NCBI RefSeq assembly: GCF_011752065.1 | Contig: NZ_JAAIJY010000007.1 | Location: forward strand, 1-48,030 | Direction of reading: 5' to 3' | Source: Actinomyces sp. ZJ308 | GTDB taxonomy: Bacteria; Actinomycetota; Actinomycetes; Actinomycetales; Actinomycetaceae | DNA: 48,030 nucleotides | Part shown: piece by piece, positions 8,614-17,631 of the stretch | Numbering within the stretch: position 1 is the stretch's first letter | How the letters are laid out: the number at the start of each line of letters is the position of its first letter | Made by a program: the position numbers and the translations under genes | The notes under the pieces: model-generated | What the model was told of the DNA's origin: nothing | The model's database searches: none | Seen by the model: only the letters and a program-made list of their open reading frames with translations

Positions 8614-9888
8614 TCAGCGCCGGCCGCCCTTGGGGCTGAAGTACTTCGAGATGAGGCGAGCCGCGAGGTTGAGCAGCATGACGAGGATGATGAGGGTCAG
8701 CGCCCCGGCCCAGGCGCGTTCCATGGCGGCGGCCTCACCACGGGAGTACTGGTCGTAGACGAGCACCGGCAGGGTGGCCATGGAGCCGTCGAGCGGGTTG
8801 GTGTTGGTGCGGATCGTCAGGCCCACGGTGATGAGCAGCGGCGCGGTCTCGCCGATGACGCGGGCGATGGCGATCATGACGGAGGTGGTGATGCCGGCCA
8901 CCGCGGTACGCAGCACGACCTTGACGATGGTGAGCCACTTGGGCACGCCGAGCGCGTAGGAGGCCTCGCGCAGATGGGAGGGGACGAGCTTGAGCATCTC
9001 CTCCACGCCGCGGATGACCACCGGCGTCATGAGGACGCTCAGGGCGACGGCACCGATGATGCCGGCCTGGTAGCGGGGTCCGGCCGCGACGAGGAAGATC
9101 GAGTAGGCGAACAGCCCGGCCACGATCGAGGGGATGCCGGTCATGACGTCGACGAGGAAGGTGATGGCCCGGGCGATCCAGCCGCCGTTGTACTCCACGA
9201 GGAAGATGGCGGTGAACAGGCCCAGCGGCACCGAGATGAGCGTGGCGATCCCGGTGATCTGGAGGGTCCCGACGATGCCGTGGTAGAAGCCGCCGTTGGA
9301 GGCGTCGGCGCCGCGCATGTTGGTGGTGAGGAAGTCGTAGCCGAAGCGGGCCGAGCCGCCGGACAGGACCATCCACACCAGGGAGACCAGCGGCACCATG
9401 ACGATGGCGAAGGACAGGTAGATGAGGAGGGTCACCAGGGTGTTGCGGCCCCAGCGCTCGCCCTCGCGCACCCAGGAGACGGCCGTGGCGCCCACCACCC
9501 ACGTCAGGGCGGTCAGGGTGACGACGGCGGCGATGCTCCAGCCGGCCAGCAGCCCGACCCCGCCGACGACGACGAAGGCGGCTCCCAGCGCCGCCCAGAT
9601 GAACCAGTCGGGCAGGCGGTAGGAGGTCAGGGGCACGCCCTCGATGGAGGGCGGGTCGGCCAGGGGGTCGACGGGGGCGGCCGGGGCCTCGGCGGCCGCG
9701 AGCGCGGCCTTGAGGGACTTGGGGGCGGGCGCCGCGCCGGCCGGATCGGCGGAACCGTCGGCAGCAGAGCCAGTGGGGCCAGTAGGGCCGGCGGGCTCGG
9801 GGCGCAGGTCGACGCCGTCGGAGGCCGTGCTAGACCTGGGGTCGGCAGCGGGGCCGCCAGCCGGGTCGGGCGTGTTCGTGGGTGTCAT
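8614..9888 (-). CDS. pstA: Phosphate ABC transporter permease PstA with long N-terminal extension
   Basis: Membrane subunit of the Pst importer. The C-terminal 300 residues hold the permease core, with about six helices and the cytoplasmic coupling loop EMLKLVPSHLREASYALGVPKW. The first about 100 residues are Pro/Ala/Gly/Asp-rich (PTGPTGSAADGSADPAG), followed by the first helix near 115. The total of 424 residues is well above the usual about 300. Its ATG comes one nucleotide after the pstC TGA, so the two are coupled. The extension is probably a cytoplasmic disordered tail; a later start is possible, though I see no better ribosome-binding site. Confidence 0.94.
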   Translation of the reverse strand: MTPTNTPDPAGGPAADPRSSTASDGVDLRPEPAGPTGPTGSAADGSADPAGAAPAPKSLKAALAAAEAPAAPVDPLADPPSIEGVPLTSYRLPDWFIWAALGAAFVVVGGVGLLAGWSIAAVVTLTALTWVVGATAVSWVREGERWGRNTLVTLLIYLSFAIVMVPLVSLVWMVLSGGSARFGYDFLTTNMRGADASNGGFYHGIVGTLQITGIATLISVPLGLFTAIFLVEYNGGWIARAITFLVDVMTGIPSIVAGLFAYSIFLVAAGPRYQAGIIGAVALSVLMTPVVIRGVEEMLKLVPSHLREASYALGVPKWLTIVKVVLRTAVAGITTSVMIAIARVIGETAPLLITVGLTIRTNTNPLDGSMATLPVLVYDQYSRGEAAAMERAWAGALTLIILVMLLNLAARLISKYFSPKGGRR

Positions 9889-9889
9889 G

Positions 9890-10909
9890 TCAGCTGGCTC
9901 CTGAGAACTCGGAGCGGCGCGCGATGATCCACCGCGCCAGGGAGTTGACCGCGAAGGTGATGATGAACAGGACCAGGCCGGTGGCGATGAGCACGTTGAC
10001 GCTCAGTCCGTAGGCCTCGCGGAACTGCGAGGCGATGTTGGCGGCGATGGTCTGGTGCTGGCCGGCCTGGAGGATGCGCAGGTTCAGCCCCATGCCGGGA
10101 GAGAGGATCATGAGGACCGCCATGGTCTCGCCCAGGGCGCGCCCGAGCCCCAGCATGGAGGCGGAGATGATGCCGGAGCGGCCGAAGGGCAGGACTGCCT
10201 GACGGATCATCTCGTAGCGGGTGGCGCCCAGGGCCAGGGAGGCCTCCTCCTGGAGGGTGGGGGTCTGGAGGAAGATCTCGCGGATGGTGGCGGTGATGAT
10301 CGGCAGGATCATGACGGCCAGCACCAGGGAGGCGGTGGTGATGTTCTTGGCCGGGGCCGTGTAGTCGGCGAACAGCGGGATGAAGCCGAGGTTCTCGGTC
10401 AGCCAGGTGTTGACCGGGTCGAGCAGGGGCACGAGCCACAGGAAGCCCCACAGGCCGAAGACCACCGAGGGGATGGCGGCCAGGAGGTCGACCATGTACC
10501 CCAGCACCTGGGCCAGGCGGCGCGGGGCGAAGTGGGAGATGAACAGGGCCACCCCGATGCTCAGCGGCACCGCGACGCCCAGGGCGATGGTCGAGGACAG
10601 CAGCGTGCCGAAGACGAGCGGGGCCACGTAGCCCCACAGCCCGCTCTCGCGCATGAAGGAGACCGACTCGAGGGTCTCGCGCGAGGCCGTCAGGGCGGGC
10701 AGGGCCTCCCGGATGAGGAAGGCGGCCACGAGGGCGAGCACCACCATGATGAGGGTGCCGGCCCCGAAGGACAGGCCGGTGAAGATCCGGTTGCCGGTCT
10801 GCCCGGGGGCCTTCCCGGGCTGGATGGCGGCGTTATCGGCGGCATCGGGCGCGGTCACGGCGCCCGCTGGGGGCGGTGGGGCCGACGACGGTGCGGTGGT
10901 GCTGGCCAC
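9890..10909 (-). CDS. pstC: Phosphate ABC transporter permease PstC
   Basis: Partner permease of PstA. After a 35-residue hydrophilic start come six helices and the coupling loop LQEEASLALGATRYEMIRQAVLPF, typical of PstC. I chose GTG 10909 rather than the upstream ATG at 10969: an AGGAGG sequence sits 7 nt ahead of the GTG, while the ATG follows a CCGCACCG-rich pentanucleotide repeat with no ribosome-binding site. The protein is then 339 residues, near the family norm. It sits between pstS and pstA in the operon. Confidence 0.93.
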   Translation of the reverse strand: MASTTAPSSAPPPPAGAVTAPDAADNAAIQPGKAPGQTGNRIFTGLSFGAGTLIMVVLALVAAFLIREALPALTASRETLESVSFMRESGLWGYVAPLVFGTLLSSTIALGVAVPLSIGVALFISHFAPRRLAQVLGYMVDLLAAIPSVVFGLWGFLWLVPLLDPVNTWLTENLGFIPLFADYTAPAKNITTASLVLAVMILPIITATIREIFLQTPTLQEEASLALGATRYEMIRQAVLPFGRSGIISASMLGLGRALGETMAVLMILSPGMGLNLRILQAGQHQTIAANIASQFREAYGLSVNVLIATGLVLFIITFAVNSLARWIIARRSEFSGAS

Positions 10910-10970
10910 GGCTGACCCTCCTCGGGGTGTCTGGGGCGGCGGCTGGGCGGGTGGGTTGTCGGTGGGCATG

Positions 10971-11000
10971 TGCGGTGCGGTTCGGTGCGGTCCGGTGCGG
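10971..11000. repeat. Pentanucleotide tandem repeat (TGCGG-like, six units)
   Basis: Six 5-bp units TGCGG/TTCGG/TCCGG stand head to tail between the pstS stop and the pstC start. On the transcribed strand this reads as CCGCA/CCGAA-type units. The tract is short and imperfect. It would change the spacing of the upstream candidate pstC ATG but not the GTG start favoured here, and may simply be slippage-prone spacer. Confidence 0.7.
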
Positions 11001-11019
11001 CGACTGGCCGGCCAGCGGC

Positions 11020-12252
11020 TCAGGCCTCGATCTTGTCGATGGCGGCATTGATCTTCTCGCGCATCTCCCGGGTGATGGGGGCGCAGCCGGTGGCCTTGGA
11101 CGAGGTGTCCTGGCCCCTGGTGGAGGCGGCGAAGCGCAGGTAGGCCTTGACGATGGCGGCGATCTCGGCGTCGTCGTAGCTCAGGCGGGCGACGAGGTAG
11201 GAGACCAGGACGATGGGGTAGGCGCCGTCGGCGTCCGGGCTGGGGGTGTAGACCAGGCGGGTCTCGTCGGCCTCGGCGCTCAGGGTGGCGGCGTCGAGGG
11301 CGGCTGCGGCGGCGTCGGCTGAGACGGAGACGAACCTGCCCGACGCGTCCGAGTCCTTCTCACCCGACTTGTCCGAGCCGTCCTGGTCGGACTTCTCCGA
11401 GTCACCGTTGTCCGACTCGCCGGAGCCATCCTTGTCCGACGCGTCCGAGTCCTTCTTACCCGACTTGTCCGAGTCGTCCTTGTCGGAGCCGTCTTTGTCC
11501 GAGCTGCCGATGGCGACGGTTCCCAGCGTGGAGGGCACCTTGGAGGCGTCGGCGTAGCCGATGGCGCCGACGGCGGCGGAGACGGTCTGGATCATGCCGG
11601 CGGTGCCGTCGCCGGACTGGCCCCCGCGCAGCGGCCAGGTCTCCTCGGGCTCGTGGGTCCAGACCTCGGGGGCGATCGTGGCCAGGTAGGTGGTCAGGGC
11701 CTTGGTGGTGCCGGAGTCGTCGGAGCGGCCGACGACGATGATCCGCCGGTCCGGCAGCGCGGCCTCGGGGTTGAGGGCGACCAGGGCGGGGTCGTTCCAG
11801 CGGGTGATGGCACCGGCGAGGACCTTCGCGAGGATCTCGCCGGTCATGTTGACGTGGGACTCTCCGGTGAGGCCGGGCAGGTTGTAGGCCACGGCGATCG
11901 GGGAGATGTAGAGGGGCAGCTCGACGACGCCGCCGATCTTGTCGATCTCGGCGGTGGTCATGGGGGTGTCGGTACCGGCGAAGTCGACGGCGCCCTCGAC
12001 CAGCTTGGTGCGCCCGGCCCCGGAGCCGCCGCCGGCGTAGTCGACGGTGGCGCGTAGGTTGGCGCCCATGAAGGCGTTCATCCAGGCGTCCTGCGCGTCG
12101 GACTGGGAGGTGGCGCCCGCGCCGCGGATCTCTCCCTCCAGGTCGCTGGAGGCGTTGGGGTCGGGGGCGCCGGCGTCGCGCCCGCAGGCGGCCAGCGCGG
12201 TCAGGGCGGCCGCGCTCAGGGCGCCCAGGGCGCCGCGACGGGTCAGGAGCAC
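11020..12252 (-). CDS. pstS: Phosphate-binding lipoprotein PstS with acidic Ser/Asp repeat insertion
   Basis: Extracellular phosphate receptor of the Pst system. A lipoprotein signal with a twin-arginine start (LLTRRGALGALS) ends in the lipobox LAAC, with Cys23 as the lipidation site. Phosphate-loop elements include IRGAGATSQSDAQDAW near 42-57 and RSDDSGTTKALTTYL near 176-190. Residues about 250-305 form a low-complexity tract of DKDGSDKDDSDKSGKKDSD-type repeats, absent from typical PstS and placed just before the late RFVSVSADAAAAAL strand-helix. At the DNA level the tract contains near-duplicate blocks, indicating slippage or tandem growth. The GTG start has GAGGAG upstream. It is the first gene of the operon. 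Confidence 0.95.
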   Translation of the reverse strand: MLLTRRGALGALSAAALTALAACGRDAGAPDPNASSDLEGEIRGAGATSQSDAQDAWMNAFMGANLRATVDYAGGGSGAGRTKLVEGAVDFAGTDTPMTTAEIDKIGGVVELPLYISPIAVAYNLPGLTGESHVNMTGEILAKVLAGAITRWNDPALVALNPEAALPDRRIIVVGRSDDSGTTKALTTYLATIAPEVWTHEPEETWPLRGGQSGDGTAGMIQTVSAAVGAIGYADASKVPSTLGTVAIGSSDKDGSDKDDSDKSGKKDSDASDKDGSGESDNGDSEKSDQDGSDKSGEKDSDASGRFVSVSADAAAAALDAATLSAEADETRLVYTPSPDADGAYPIVLVSYLVARLSYDDAEIAAIVKAYLRFAASTRGQDTSSKATGCAPITREMREKINAAIDKIEA

Positions 12253-12327
12253 AGGCTCTCCTCGCTGAGTCGGGGTTTCAGTCGGGTGCCGGGCGGATGT
12301 CTGGCAGCGCAGACGATAGGCGCCCCG

Positions 12328-12367
12328 GATGAAGGTTCCGGGTGACTGCGGTAAACAGCGGGTGAAC
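12328..12367 (-). promoter_or_regulatory. PHO-box-like direct repeats upstream of pstS
   Basis: On the minus strand, blocks at 11-bp spacing read GTTCACCCGCT, GTTTACCGCAG, TCACCCGGAAC and CTTCATCCGGG. Units 1, 2 and 4 match the GTTCACC-type 11-bp direct repeats bound by PhoP in streptomycetes; unit 3 is weak. The site lies about 75-115 nt ahead of the pstS start and points toward it. It supports induction of pstSCAB by phosphate starvation. The phoPR genes are not in the window. Confidence 0.6.
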
Positions 12368-12453
12368 TCCTCTTGTGAGGACCGCCACCGGGTTCCGACG
12401 ACGTCGGACGACGTCGGATACGGCCTCGGCCTCAGAGAGCGCTCGGCGCGCGC

Positions 12454-13482
12454 TCAGCGCCCCTCGGACAGGACTGGGCGCTGCTTCTCGATGGCGACGG
12501 CGCGGATCTTGCCGCGGGGGCGGCGGGCCATGTGGACCACGAGGATCTCCCCCGTCTTGAGCCAGGGGTCCCGGTCGGGCACGGAGCGCAGGAGCTTGCC
12601 GGGCGCGTACTGGGAGACGACGTCCATGATGGTGGGCAGGACGGGCCGGTGGGTGCACAGCGCCGTCGGCTCCTCGCGCGCGCCCAGGACCTTCTTGACC
12701 ACCGAGCGCGCACCCTTGGGGCGCTCGGCGTGGGCCATCTCGGTCAGGGCCCCGGCCGTCTCCAGGGTCAGGCCGGCGGCCGTGGCGTAGGGGGCGACCG
12801 TGTCCACGCAGCGCTTCCAGGGACTGGTGATGACCCGGCCAACCCCGTATGCGGCCAGGATCGGGACGAGGGCGCGGGCACGGGTCTCACCCTGGTCGTG
12901 GGTCAGGGGGCGGGTGGCCTCGTCGGTCTCCTTGTCCCGCTCCTTGGGGCGGTTCCACACCGAGCGCTTGACGGCGCGGCCGTGGCGCACGAGGACCAGG
13001 GTCCAGGTGTCGAGCTTGCCGTCCTCCCACAGGTCGACCAGCTCTCCGAGCAGATCTCGGTCGTAGGAGTGGGTCAGGCGCTTGCGGGCCTGGCCCACGC
13101 GCAACCACTCGACGTCGTCGATCTCCTTGGTGGAGGCGGGCTTGACGGCGGCGCGGGCGGCGACGGCGGCCGAGGAGCCGGGGGCGACGCGGGCGGCCCA
13201 GTAGTGGACCTCCTTGCGGGTGCCGTCGCCGATCTTGTAGCGCACGCGGCTGAGCGGTTGGCCCAGGATCACCTGGACGCCGGTCTCCTCGGCGACCTCG
13301 CGCACGGCGCAGGTGCGCACGGACTCGCAGGGGTCGACCTTGCCCTTGGGGATGGACCAGTCGTCGTAGCGGGGGCGGTGGACCAGGAGCACCTCGAGGT
13401 GCTTGCCCTTCTCGCGCCACACGAGGGCGCCGGCGGCCCGCACCGTCTCGCGCGAGCCGTTCTTACTGCTGGACGGACTCAT
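12454..13482 (-). CDS. mutT1: MutT1-like NUDIX hydrolase fused to histidine phosphatase domain
   Basis: A 342-residue two-domain protein. Residues about 12-150 form a NUDIX fold with the GDDWSIPKGK-type entry (DDWSIPKGKVDPCES) and the Nudix box core AVREVAEETGV. Residues about 165-340 form a histidine phosphatase with the catalytic LVRHGRA motif, a SPWKRCVDT motif and a second His in CTHRPVLP. Mycobacterial MutT1 has this layout and hydrolyses 8-oxo-(d)GTP and diadenosine polyphosphates. It sits 13 nt behind ppk1, the same pairing as mutT1-ppk1 in mycobacteria, suggesting a shared transcript. Confidence 0.9.
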   Translation of the reverse strand: MSPSSSKNGSRETVRAAGALVWREKGKHLEVLLVHRPRYDDWSIPKGKVDPCESVRTCAVREVAEETGVQVILGQPLSRVRYKIGDGTRKEVHYWAARVAPGSSAAVAARAAVKPASTKEIDDVEWLRVGQARKRLTHSYDRDLLGELVDLWEDGKLDTWTLVLVRHGRAVKRSVWNRPKERDKETDEATRPLTHDQGETRARALVPILAAYGVGRVITSPWKRCVDTVAPYATAAGLTLETAGALTEMAHAERPKGARSVVKKVLGAREEPTALCTHRPVLPTIMDVVSQYAPGKLLRSVPDRDPWLKTGEILVVHMARRPRGKIRAVAIEKQRPVLSEGR

Positions 13483-13495
13483 GGCACGGCCGTCT

Positions 13496-16417
13496 TCAGT
13501 GACGACCCTTGACGCGCGAGCGCGCCCGGGCCATGAGGCTGTCCTGGATGTCCTCGAGGCGGTTGCCCTCGGCGTCGAACAGGTGGCGCTCCCAGGAGCT
13601 GTCGGGCTGGAGGTGCCAGGAGGAGACGTCGTCGGAGGCGCAGTGGGTCACCAGCCACTCGAGGTCCTCGACCATGGCGGGGTCGGTGATGCGCACCAGG
13701 GACTCGACGCGGCGGTCGAGGTTGCGGTGCATGAGGTCGGCCGAGCCGATGAACAGCGTGGTCCGGCCGCCGCCGGCGAAGGCGTAGATGCGCGAGTGCT
13801 CCAGGAAGCGCCCCAGGATGGAGCGCACGCGGATGTTCTCGCTGAGGCCCTCGACGCCGGCGCGCAGGCCGCAGATGCCGCGCACGACGATGTCGACCTG
13901 CACCCCGGCGCGTGAGGCGCGGTAGAGGGCGTCGATGACGGTCTCGTCGACGATGGAGTTGACCTTGATGCGGATCCAGGCGGGCAGGCCGGCCCTGCGG
14001 TTGGCGATCTCCTGCTCGATGTGCTCGACGAGCCCGTCGCGCAGGCCGCGGGGCGCCACGAGCAGGCGACGGAAGCGGGCCCGCGGGGCGTAGCCGGAGA
14101 GCTGGTTGAACAGGGTGGTCAGGTCCTGGGCGACGTCGCGGTCGCAGGTCAGAAGCCCCAGGTCCTCGTAGCCGCGGGCGGTCTTGGGGTGGTAGTTGCC
14201 GGTGCCGACGTGGCAGTAGCGGCGCAGGCCGTCGGACTCCTGGCGCACCACCAGCAGCAGCTTGCAGTGCGTCTTGAGGCCCACCATGCCGTAGACGACG
14301 TGAACGCCGGCGCGCTCGAGCTTGCGGGCCCAGGAGATGTTGGCCTCCTCGTCGAAGCGGGCCTTGATCTCCACGATGGCGACGACCTGCTTGCCGGCCT
14401 CGGCGGCCTCGATGAGGGCGTCCACGATCGGGGAGTCCCCGGAGGTGCGGTAGAGGGTCTGCTTGATGGCCAGGACCTTGGGGTCGGCGGCGGCCTGGGC
14501 CACGAACTCCTGGACGGAGGTGGAGAAGGAGTCGTAGGGGTGGTGCAGGAGGACGTCGTGCTCGCGCATGGCGGCGAAGACGTCCGGCGCCGAGGAGGAC
14601 TCGTAGGCGGCCAGGCCCGCGGCGGTCACCGGCACGAAGCGCGGATACTTCAGGTCGGGGATGTCCAGGTCGTGGAGCTGGTTGAGGCAGGTCAGGTCCA
14701 GGGGCGCGGGCAGCTCGAAGACGTCGTCGGCCTTGAGGCCCAGGGCGCGCACCAGGTAGCGGCGGGTGAAGGAGGAGATGGTGTTCTCCACCTCCAGGCG
14801 CACGCAGTCGCCGAAGCGGCGCCGCTCGAGCTCCTTCTCCATGGCCTTGAGGAGGTTCTCGGCGTCGTCCTCCTCGACCTCGAGGTCCTCGTTGCGGGTG
14901 ACCCGGAAGAGGTGGTGCTCCAGGATGTCCATGCCCGGGAAGAGGTGGTCGAGGTGCTGGCCGATGACGACCTCGAGGGGGATGACGGCGCAGCCGGCGG
15001 ACTTGTCGGCGGCGTCGAGCTCGCGGCCGGGGACCTGGACCAGGCGCGGCAGGGAGTCGGGCACCTTGATACGGGCGAAGTGCTCCTTGCCGCTGCGCGG
15101 GTTTCGCAGGATGACGGCGAGGTTGAGGGACAGGCCCGAGATGTAGGGGAAGGGGTGGGAGGGGTCGACCGCCAGCGGGGTGAGGACCGGGTAGATCTGG
15201 TGGCGGAAGTAGCGGGTCAGGCGCTCCTGCTGATCGGAGTTGAGCTCGTCCCAGCCCAGGATGTTCACGTTGTGCTCGGCCAGGGCGGGGCGGATGTCCT
15301 CCTGGAAGAGGGCGGCCTGGCGGGCGGTGAGCTCCTTGGCGCGGCTGGTGACCTGGGCCAGGACCTGGTTGGCGTCCAGGCCGGAGGCGCGCACCGGGGT
15401 GATGCCGGCCTTGATGCGGCGCATGAGCCCGGCGACGCGCACCATGTAGAACTCGTCGAGGTTGGAGGAGAAGATCGCCAGGAACCAGGCGCGCTCCAGC
15501 AGGGGCAGGGTGCGGTCCTCGGCCTGCTCCAGGACGCGCTCATTGAAGTCCATCCAGGTCAGCTCGCGGTCGATGAAGCGGTTCTTGAAGGACTTCAGCG
15601 GCGGCAGGAGGTCCTCGGGGTCGACCTGGGCGGTGTCGGCGGAGGCGGCCGAGGCCGCGGCGTCGGCGGCGCTGGCCGAGCTCAGTGAGGAGGCTGAGGA
15701 GGCTGAGGAGGCGGCGCTGGCGGGGCTGACGGCGTGGCCCGAGCTGGCGGCGCTGCCGGGGACGAAGGTGCCGCGCTCCCCCGGCGTCGCGGTCGAGGGC
15801 GTCGCCAGGGTCTCGGCTGCGGAGGGGGCCGACTGCGAGCTGGCGGAGGTGATGGAGGACGGGGCGATCGCGGGGGTCGCCGTGCCGACGGGGCCGGGGG
15901 CCGGGGCGGCCTCGCCGTCGATGATCTCGTCGAAGTCCTCGTCCTCGTACTGGGGGCCGGAGTCGTCGGCGAAGTCGCGCGGGTCGGCGACCTCGATGAT
16001 GTGCTCCTCCTCGGCGTCGTCGGCGTCGGGGTCCGATGACTCGGGGCCGTCGGGCTCGTCGGCGCTCGTGGCGCCCTCGGGGGCGACGGCGGGCCGGGCG
16101 GGCTCGACTGCGGTCTCGGTGGGAGCAGCGGAGCCGTTGGTGGGACCGGCGGAGGTGGTGGAGGCGGCGGGATCCGCCTTGGTCGCGGCCGCCTCGGGAG
16201 AGGCGGCCGACTGGGGAGCCTCGGCAACCTCGACAACCTCAGCGCCCTCGGTGCTCTCGACAGCCTCGGGCGCCCCGGTCGCTTCGACGGCGGCCTCCGG
16301 GGTGTCGTCGGCCGGCTGCTCCTCGGGCTCCTGGGGGCTCGGGTGACGCATCCACCCGCCCAGGAAGCGGGAGAGCGGCGTGGGGGCGGAGTGGGGCGCG
16401 TCGTTGGTCATGGCCAC
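13496..16417 (-). CDS. ppk1: Polyphosphate kinase 1 with about 270-residue disordered N-terminal extension
   Basis: Reversibly transfers the gamma phosphate of ATP to polyphosphate. The PPK1 core begins near residue 275 with [20 protein letters not shown] and [15 protein letters not shown], and continues to the autophosphorylated His region [20 protein letters not shown], the [14 protein letters not shown] segment, and a C-terminal domain with [22 protein letters not shown] sequence. Residues 1-270 are Ala/Ser/Glu/Asp/Pro-rich with no recognisable fold ([10 protein letters not shown] and [15 protein letters not shown] tracts). The protein is 973 residues, against about 700-740 for typical PPK1. 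The start is GTG 16417 or ATG 16411; GGGA upstream fits either poorly. It is the upstream partner of the mutT1-like gene. Confidence 0.95.
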   Translation of the reverse strand: MAMTNDAPHSAPTPLSRFLGGWMRHPSPQEPEEQPADDTPEAAVEATGAPEAVESTEGAEVVEVAEAPQSAASPEAAATKADPAASTTSAGPTNGSAAPTETAVEPARPAVAPEGATSADEPDGPESSDPDADDAEEEHIIEVADPRDFADDSGPQYEDEDFDEIIDGEAAPAPGPVGTATPAIAPSSITSASSQSAPSAAETLATPSTATPGERGTFVPGSAASSGHAVSPASAASSASSASSLSSASAADAAASAASADTAQVDPEDLLPPLKSFKNRFIDRELTWMDFNERVLEQAEDRTLPLLERAWFLAIFSSNLDEFYMVRVAGLMRRIKAGITPVRASGLDANQVLAQVTSRAKELTARQAALFQEDIRPALAEHNVNILGWDELNSDQQERLTRYFRHQIYPVLTPLAVDPSHPFPYISGLSLNLAVILRNPRSGKEHFARIKVPDSLPRLVQVPGRELDAADKSAGCAVIPLEVVIGQHLDHLFPGMDILEHHLFRVTRNEDLEVEEDDAENLLKAMEKELERRRFGDCVRLEVENTISSFTRRYLVRALGLKADDVFELPAPLDLTCLNQLHDLDIPDLKYPRFVPVTAAGLAAYESSSAPDVFAAMREHDVLLHHPYDSFSTSVQEFVAQAAADPKVLAIKQTLYRTSGDSPIVDALIEAAEAGKQVVAIVEIKARFDEEANISWARKLERAGVHVVYGMVGLKTHCKLLLVVRQESDGLRRYCHVGTGNYHPKTARGYEDLGLLTCDRDVAQDLTTLFNQLSGYAPRARFRRLLVAPRGLRDGLVEHIEQEIANRRAGLPAWIRIKVNSIVDETVIDALYRASRAGVQVDIVVRGICGLRAGVEGLSENIRVRSILGRFLEHSRIYAFAGGGRTTLFIGSADLMHRNLDRRVESLVRITDPAMVEDLEWLVTHCASDDVSSWHLQPDSSWERHLFDAEGNRLEDIQDSLMARARSRVKGRH

Positions 16418-16569
16418 ATGGTCCCACGTCCGGGCGACCTTGTGGGGCGGTGATCACGTCCCGGTTGCGGGGAGCGCGGCCAGGCCGGGACCTGGCCCGC
16501 TTCTCCTGCTCCTCGGGCCCCTGTGCGGGCCCACCGACGGGGCCCGATCAGCTCCCTGCCCGGCGCGCT

Positions 16570-16689
16570 TGTCCAAATCTGCGGCAAAGCCTCCGATCGG
16601 GCTCAAGCCGGCGACGCAGAACCGCACAATTCCAAGGTTCTGCTTTCGCGTTGAAGAGTTCTTGGGTCCCTTTGCTGCAGTTTTGGACA
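16570..16689. repeat. 120-bp MITE-like palindromic element, second family
   Basis: Ends TGTCCAAATCTGCGGCAAAG and (reverse-complemented) TGTCCAAAACTGCAGCAAAG match at 18 of 20 positions. A central hairpin has 8-bp arms, GCAGAACC/GGTTCTGC. It is exactly as long as the elements at 314-433 and 1407-1526, shares only the outermost TGTCCA/TGGACA with them, and has the same layout of terminal repeats plus central hairpin. It lies 32 nt past the stop of the gene at 16722 and upstream of ppk1, occupying most of a 304-bp gap. Confidence 0.8.
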
Positions 16690-16721
16690 TTCAGATCCCC
16701 GACGGCCTCCGGGAGGCGCCC

Positions 16722-17384
16722 TCAGTCGAGCAGGCCGGCGGCGGCGCGGCGGGCGGAGTCGGTCAGCTCGTCGGCGGTGGCCAGGAGGGCGGAGTCGCGG
16801 CGGGTGACGCGGTCGGCGAGCTCATCGGCGTCGTCCTCGATCCACACGGGGTTGGAGCCGGCCGCGAGGGCCCGCAGGAAGTCGGCGGTGGCGGTCAGCA
16901 GCGGGGCGATCTCGGTGACTGAGTCCTCGACGCCACCGGTCAGCACGACGTCGAGGCGCTCGCGCAGCTCGGCGGGGGCAGGCACGGCGCGCGCCTGGCC
17001 GAGGGCGGTCTCGAGGCGGGCGGTGGCGTCGTCGTCGGCCCCGGTGAGGTCGACGACGGTGGCGTAGCGGCGGGCCACGAGCCCGGGGTCGCGGCGGATC
17101 CACTCGCGCACGAGGAACAGGCGCCACAGGGTGCCGGGCAGGGTGGTGGCCGGGGAGTCGGCCCACAGCTCGGCGATGTCGTCGACGCCGTTGGTGGCGA
17201 CCGCGGCGACGACGCCGGAGCGGGTGATGGGGTCGTCCTCGGTCTCGGTGCCTGGGAAGCCGCCGATGAGGGCCTGGGCGGCGCGGTGGGCGAGCTCGGA
17301 GGCGACGGCGGTGTCGGCGCTGCCCTCGATCTGCTCGGCGGCCTCGGGGTCGAGCCGGGCGGGGCGGTGGAACTGGCGGACCAT
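16722..17384 (-). CDS. Conserved actinobacterial protein of unknown function
   Basis: A 220-residue soluble, mostly helical, acidic protein with no membrane segment or signal. The middle contains PGTLWRLFLVREWIRRDPGLVARRY, and the C-terminus has ADFLRALAAGSNPVWIEDDADELADRVTRRD. I recall similar unnamed proteins in Actinomyces-type genomes but can assign no family. The ATG is preceded by AGGAG. It stands alone between the tRNA-Lys region and ppk1, with a 120-bp palindromic element just past its stop codon. Confidence 0.75.
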   Translation of the reverse strand: MVRQFHRPARLDPEAAEQIEGSADTAVASELAHRAAQALIGGFPGTETEDDPITRSGVVAAVATNGVDDIAELWADSPATTLPGTLWRLFLVREWIRRDPGLVARRYATVVDLTGADDDATARLETALGQARAVPAPAELRERLDVVLTGGVEDSVTEIAPLLTATADFLRALAAGSNPVWIEDDADELADRVTRRDSALLATADELTDSARRAAAGLLD

Positions 17385-17554
17385 GGGGACTCCTCACGCG
17401 GGGCGGGCGCGCCGGCGACCGCGCGCGGCCCCATTGTCTCGCGGCCGAGGCGCCGATCCGCAACGGTTCACTTCCGGCCGACGGCGGAGGTGGGCGAGGC
17501 GGGCGGCGAGTCTGAGGGGCCGGCGGTGAGCTGAGGGGCCAGCGGCGCGGCGAG

Positions 17555-17586
17555 TTCGACACAGCGGTCGGTTGTCCGGTTATGCT
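17555..17586 (+). promoter_or_regulatory. Possible promoter of tRNA-Lys
   Basis: TATGCT at 17581-17586 fits an actinobacterial -10 box. TTCGAC at 17555-17560 is a possible -35 box, but the 20-bp spacer is long. The -10 box lies about 45 nt upstream of the mature tRNA 5' end. Confidence 0.35.
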
Positions 17587-17631
17587 GACCCCTGCCGACG
17601 ACGTCTGGACTCCGCTTCCGGCCGTCGGTGC

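Noticed and set aside
14021-15688. A 555-codon open frame antisense to ppk1
   Set aside because: Gly/Val/Asp-rich translation typical of the mirror frame of a GC-rich gene, no ribosome-binding site, and ppk1 on the other strand is certain. Similar long mirror frames over pst, ilvD and the importer genes were dropped for the same reason.
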